Positions 5,609 through 6,229 of a stretch of 6,229 bases of DNA are shown here, piece by piece (the first letter of the stretch is position 1; every line of letters begins with the position of its first letter). A model generated the notes under the pieces. That model saw nothing but the letters and a program-made list of their open reading frames with translations. It did not search any database and was not told where the DNA came from. Source of the DNA: Bacteroidia bacterium (GTDB lineage Bacteria; Bacteroidota; Bacteroidia; Bacteroidales; GCA-2748055). Both the position numbers and the translations under genes were made by a program. Location of the stretch: assembly GCA_030596245.1 (NCBI GenBank), contig JAUVKN010000257.1:1-6229 (forward strand). The letters run 5' to 3'.

Positions 5609-6229
5609 TTAAGTTGTACCTCTTATTGGTTTGTTCGGGTCCATCGCCAGCCAGAGGACTATGGCAATGGCCGACAACACCATGCAAACATAGAAGAACG
5701 GTTGAAAACTGCCAGTCCACTCATAAAGATAGGGGAAAGCGATGATGGTTACAAATGCACCCAGGTTCCCGGCCATGTTCATGGTACCCGATACCACCCC
5801 CGCGTTCTCTTTTCCGATATCGATACAGAAGGCCCAGGAGGGGCTCAATGTCATATCGGCTCCAAAAATGGCAATGGCCAGAAAGATAATGGCTATCTGG
5901 GGTGTGTCGATCCGGGCCATCATCAGCATTCCAAAAGCTGCCAGGATAAAACCTACGATAGCCGGTAACCTTCTTGATATCTTCACGTTGCGCCTCTTAT
6001 AGAGGCTGTCAACCCAGAACCCTGACACCCAGTTTCCGACGGCTCCTGCAAACAGAGGAACCATGGAATAGAGACCGGCTTCAACCCCACCCAGAGCGAA
6101 ACGATCTTTCAGGTAGGGATACATCCAGGTTAAGGTGAAGTAAAAGGTAAAGTTACTTGCCATATACTGCAACATGGCAAGCCACATGTTCCTGGTGGAG
6201 ATGATCTTTCTAAAACTCAGGTTTCCCTT
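5609..6229 (-). CDS. MFS permease, ACS (sugar-acid symporter) type, C-terminal half only
   Basis: The frame is open from the right edge to a TAA at 5611-5609, giving 206 residues. A methionine at 6187 lies inside the protein and is not the start, because the frame continues upstream with GNLSFRKIISTRN, a typical central-loop sequence before TM7. Six hydrophobic segments follow, at about residues 15-38, 46-68, 84-103, 107-129, 140-162 and 170-192, which correspond to TM7-TM12 of a 12-helix MFS transporter. The loop after the second segment has GFWVDSLYKRR, the second-half copy of MFS motif A. Between the fourth and fifth segments AGVVSGTMNMAGNLGAFV (split here by the helix start) resembles the conserved motif of the anion:cation symporter family, which includes galactonate, hexuronate and glucarate permeases. 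It should import the operon's substrate across the inner membrane, probably with protons. The sugar-acid preference is inferred from the family. Confidence 0.88.
   Translation of the reverse strand, partial: KGNLSFRKIISTRNMWLAMLQYMASNFTFYFTLTWMYPYLKDRFALGGVEAGLYSMVPLFAGAVGNWVSGFWVDSLYKRRNVKISRRLPAIVGFILAAFGMLMMARIDTPQIAIIFLAIAIFGADMTLSPSWAFCIDIGKENAGVVSGTMNMAGNLGAFVTIIAFPYLYEWTGSFQPFFYVCMVLSAIAIVLWLAMDPNKPIRGTT

Overview
The window reads as one continuous block of eight genes, all on the minus strand, separated by 6 to 22 bases or overlapping by 4. That layout indicates a single operon transcribed from beyond the right edge towards the left edge. Both edges cut a gene: the most promoter-proximal one visible (an MFS transporter) and the most distal one (a Gfo/Idh/MocA oxidoreductase). 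No tRNA, rRNA, mobile element, CRISPR array, promoter or terminator was recognised, and no gene-free stretch exceeds 22 bases.

The source is most likely a member of the Bacteroidota, or a bacterium with a similar gene repertoire. The evidence is the Tat-exported Gfo/Idh/MocA and PIG-L proteins of the style common there, the ACS-type MFS permease, and mostly A-rich, Shine-Dalgarno-poor leaders. The phylum is an inference; the window holds no taxonomic marker gene.

In transcription order (right to left) the genes are: (1) the C-terminal half of an MFS permease of the ACS (anion:cation symporter, sugar-acid) type; (2) a TIM-barrel sugar isomerase/epimerase with an E-D-H-E metal site; (3) an RpiB/LacAB-type sugar-phosphate isomerase, joined to gene 2 by an ATGA overlap; (4) DhaK and (5) DhaL, the two halves of a dihydroxyacetone-type kinase, encoded separately with no DhaM visible; (6) a second TIM-barrel isomerase whose metal residues match L-rhamnose isomerase-type enzymes; (7) a Tat-exported PIG-L zinc deacetylase; (8) a Tat-exported Gfo/Idh/MocA oxidoreductase.

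The best-supported joint reading is a catabolic operon for an unusual short-chain or branched sugar or sugar acid. The two Tat-exported enzymes would modify substrate outside the cytoplasm and the permease would import it. The TIM-barrel enzymes would convert it to a small ketose, the DhaK/DhaL pair would phosphorylate that ketose, and the RpiB-like enzyme would isomerise the ketose phosphate to an aldose phosphate. DhaK-type kinase plus RpiB-type isomerase is the known arrangement for L-erythrulose use (LerK, LerI and DerI in erythritol, threitol and apionate catabolism), which ends in D-erythrose 4-phosphate. The RpiB-like protein has Ser where ribose-5-phosphate isomerase B has its ring-opening His, which fits a tetrose phosphate that cannot form a ring. 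The actual substrate cannot be read from the sequence.
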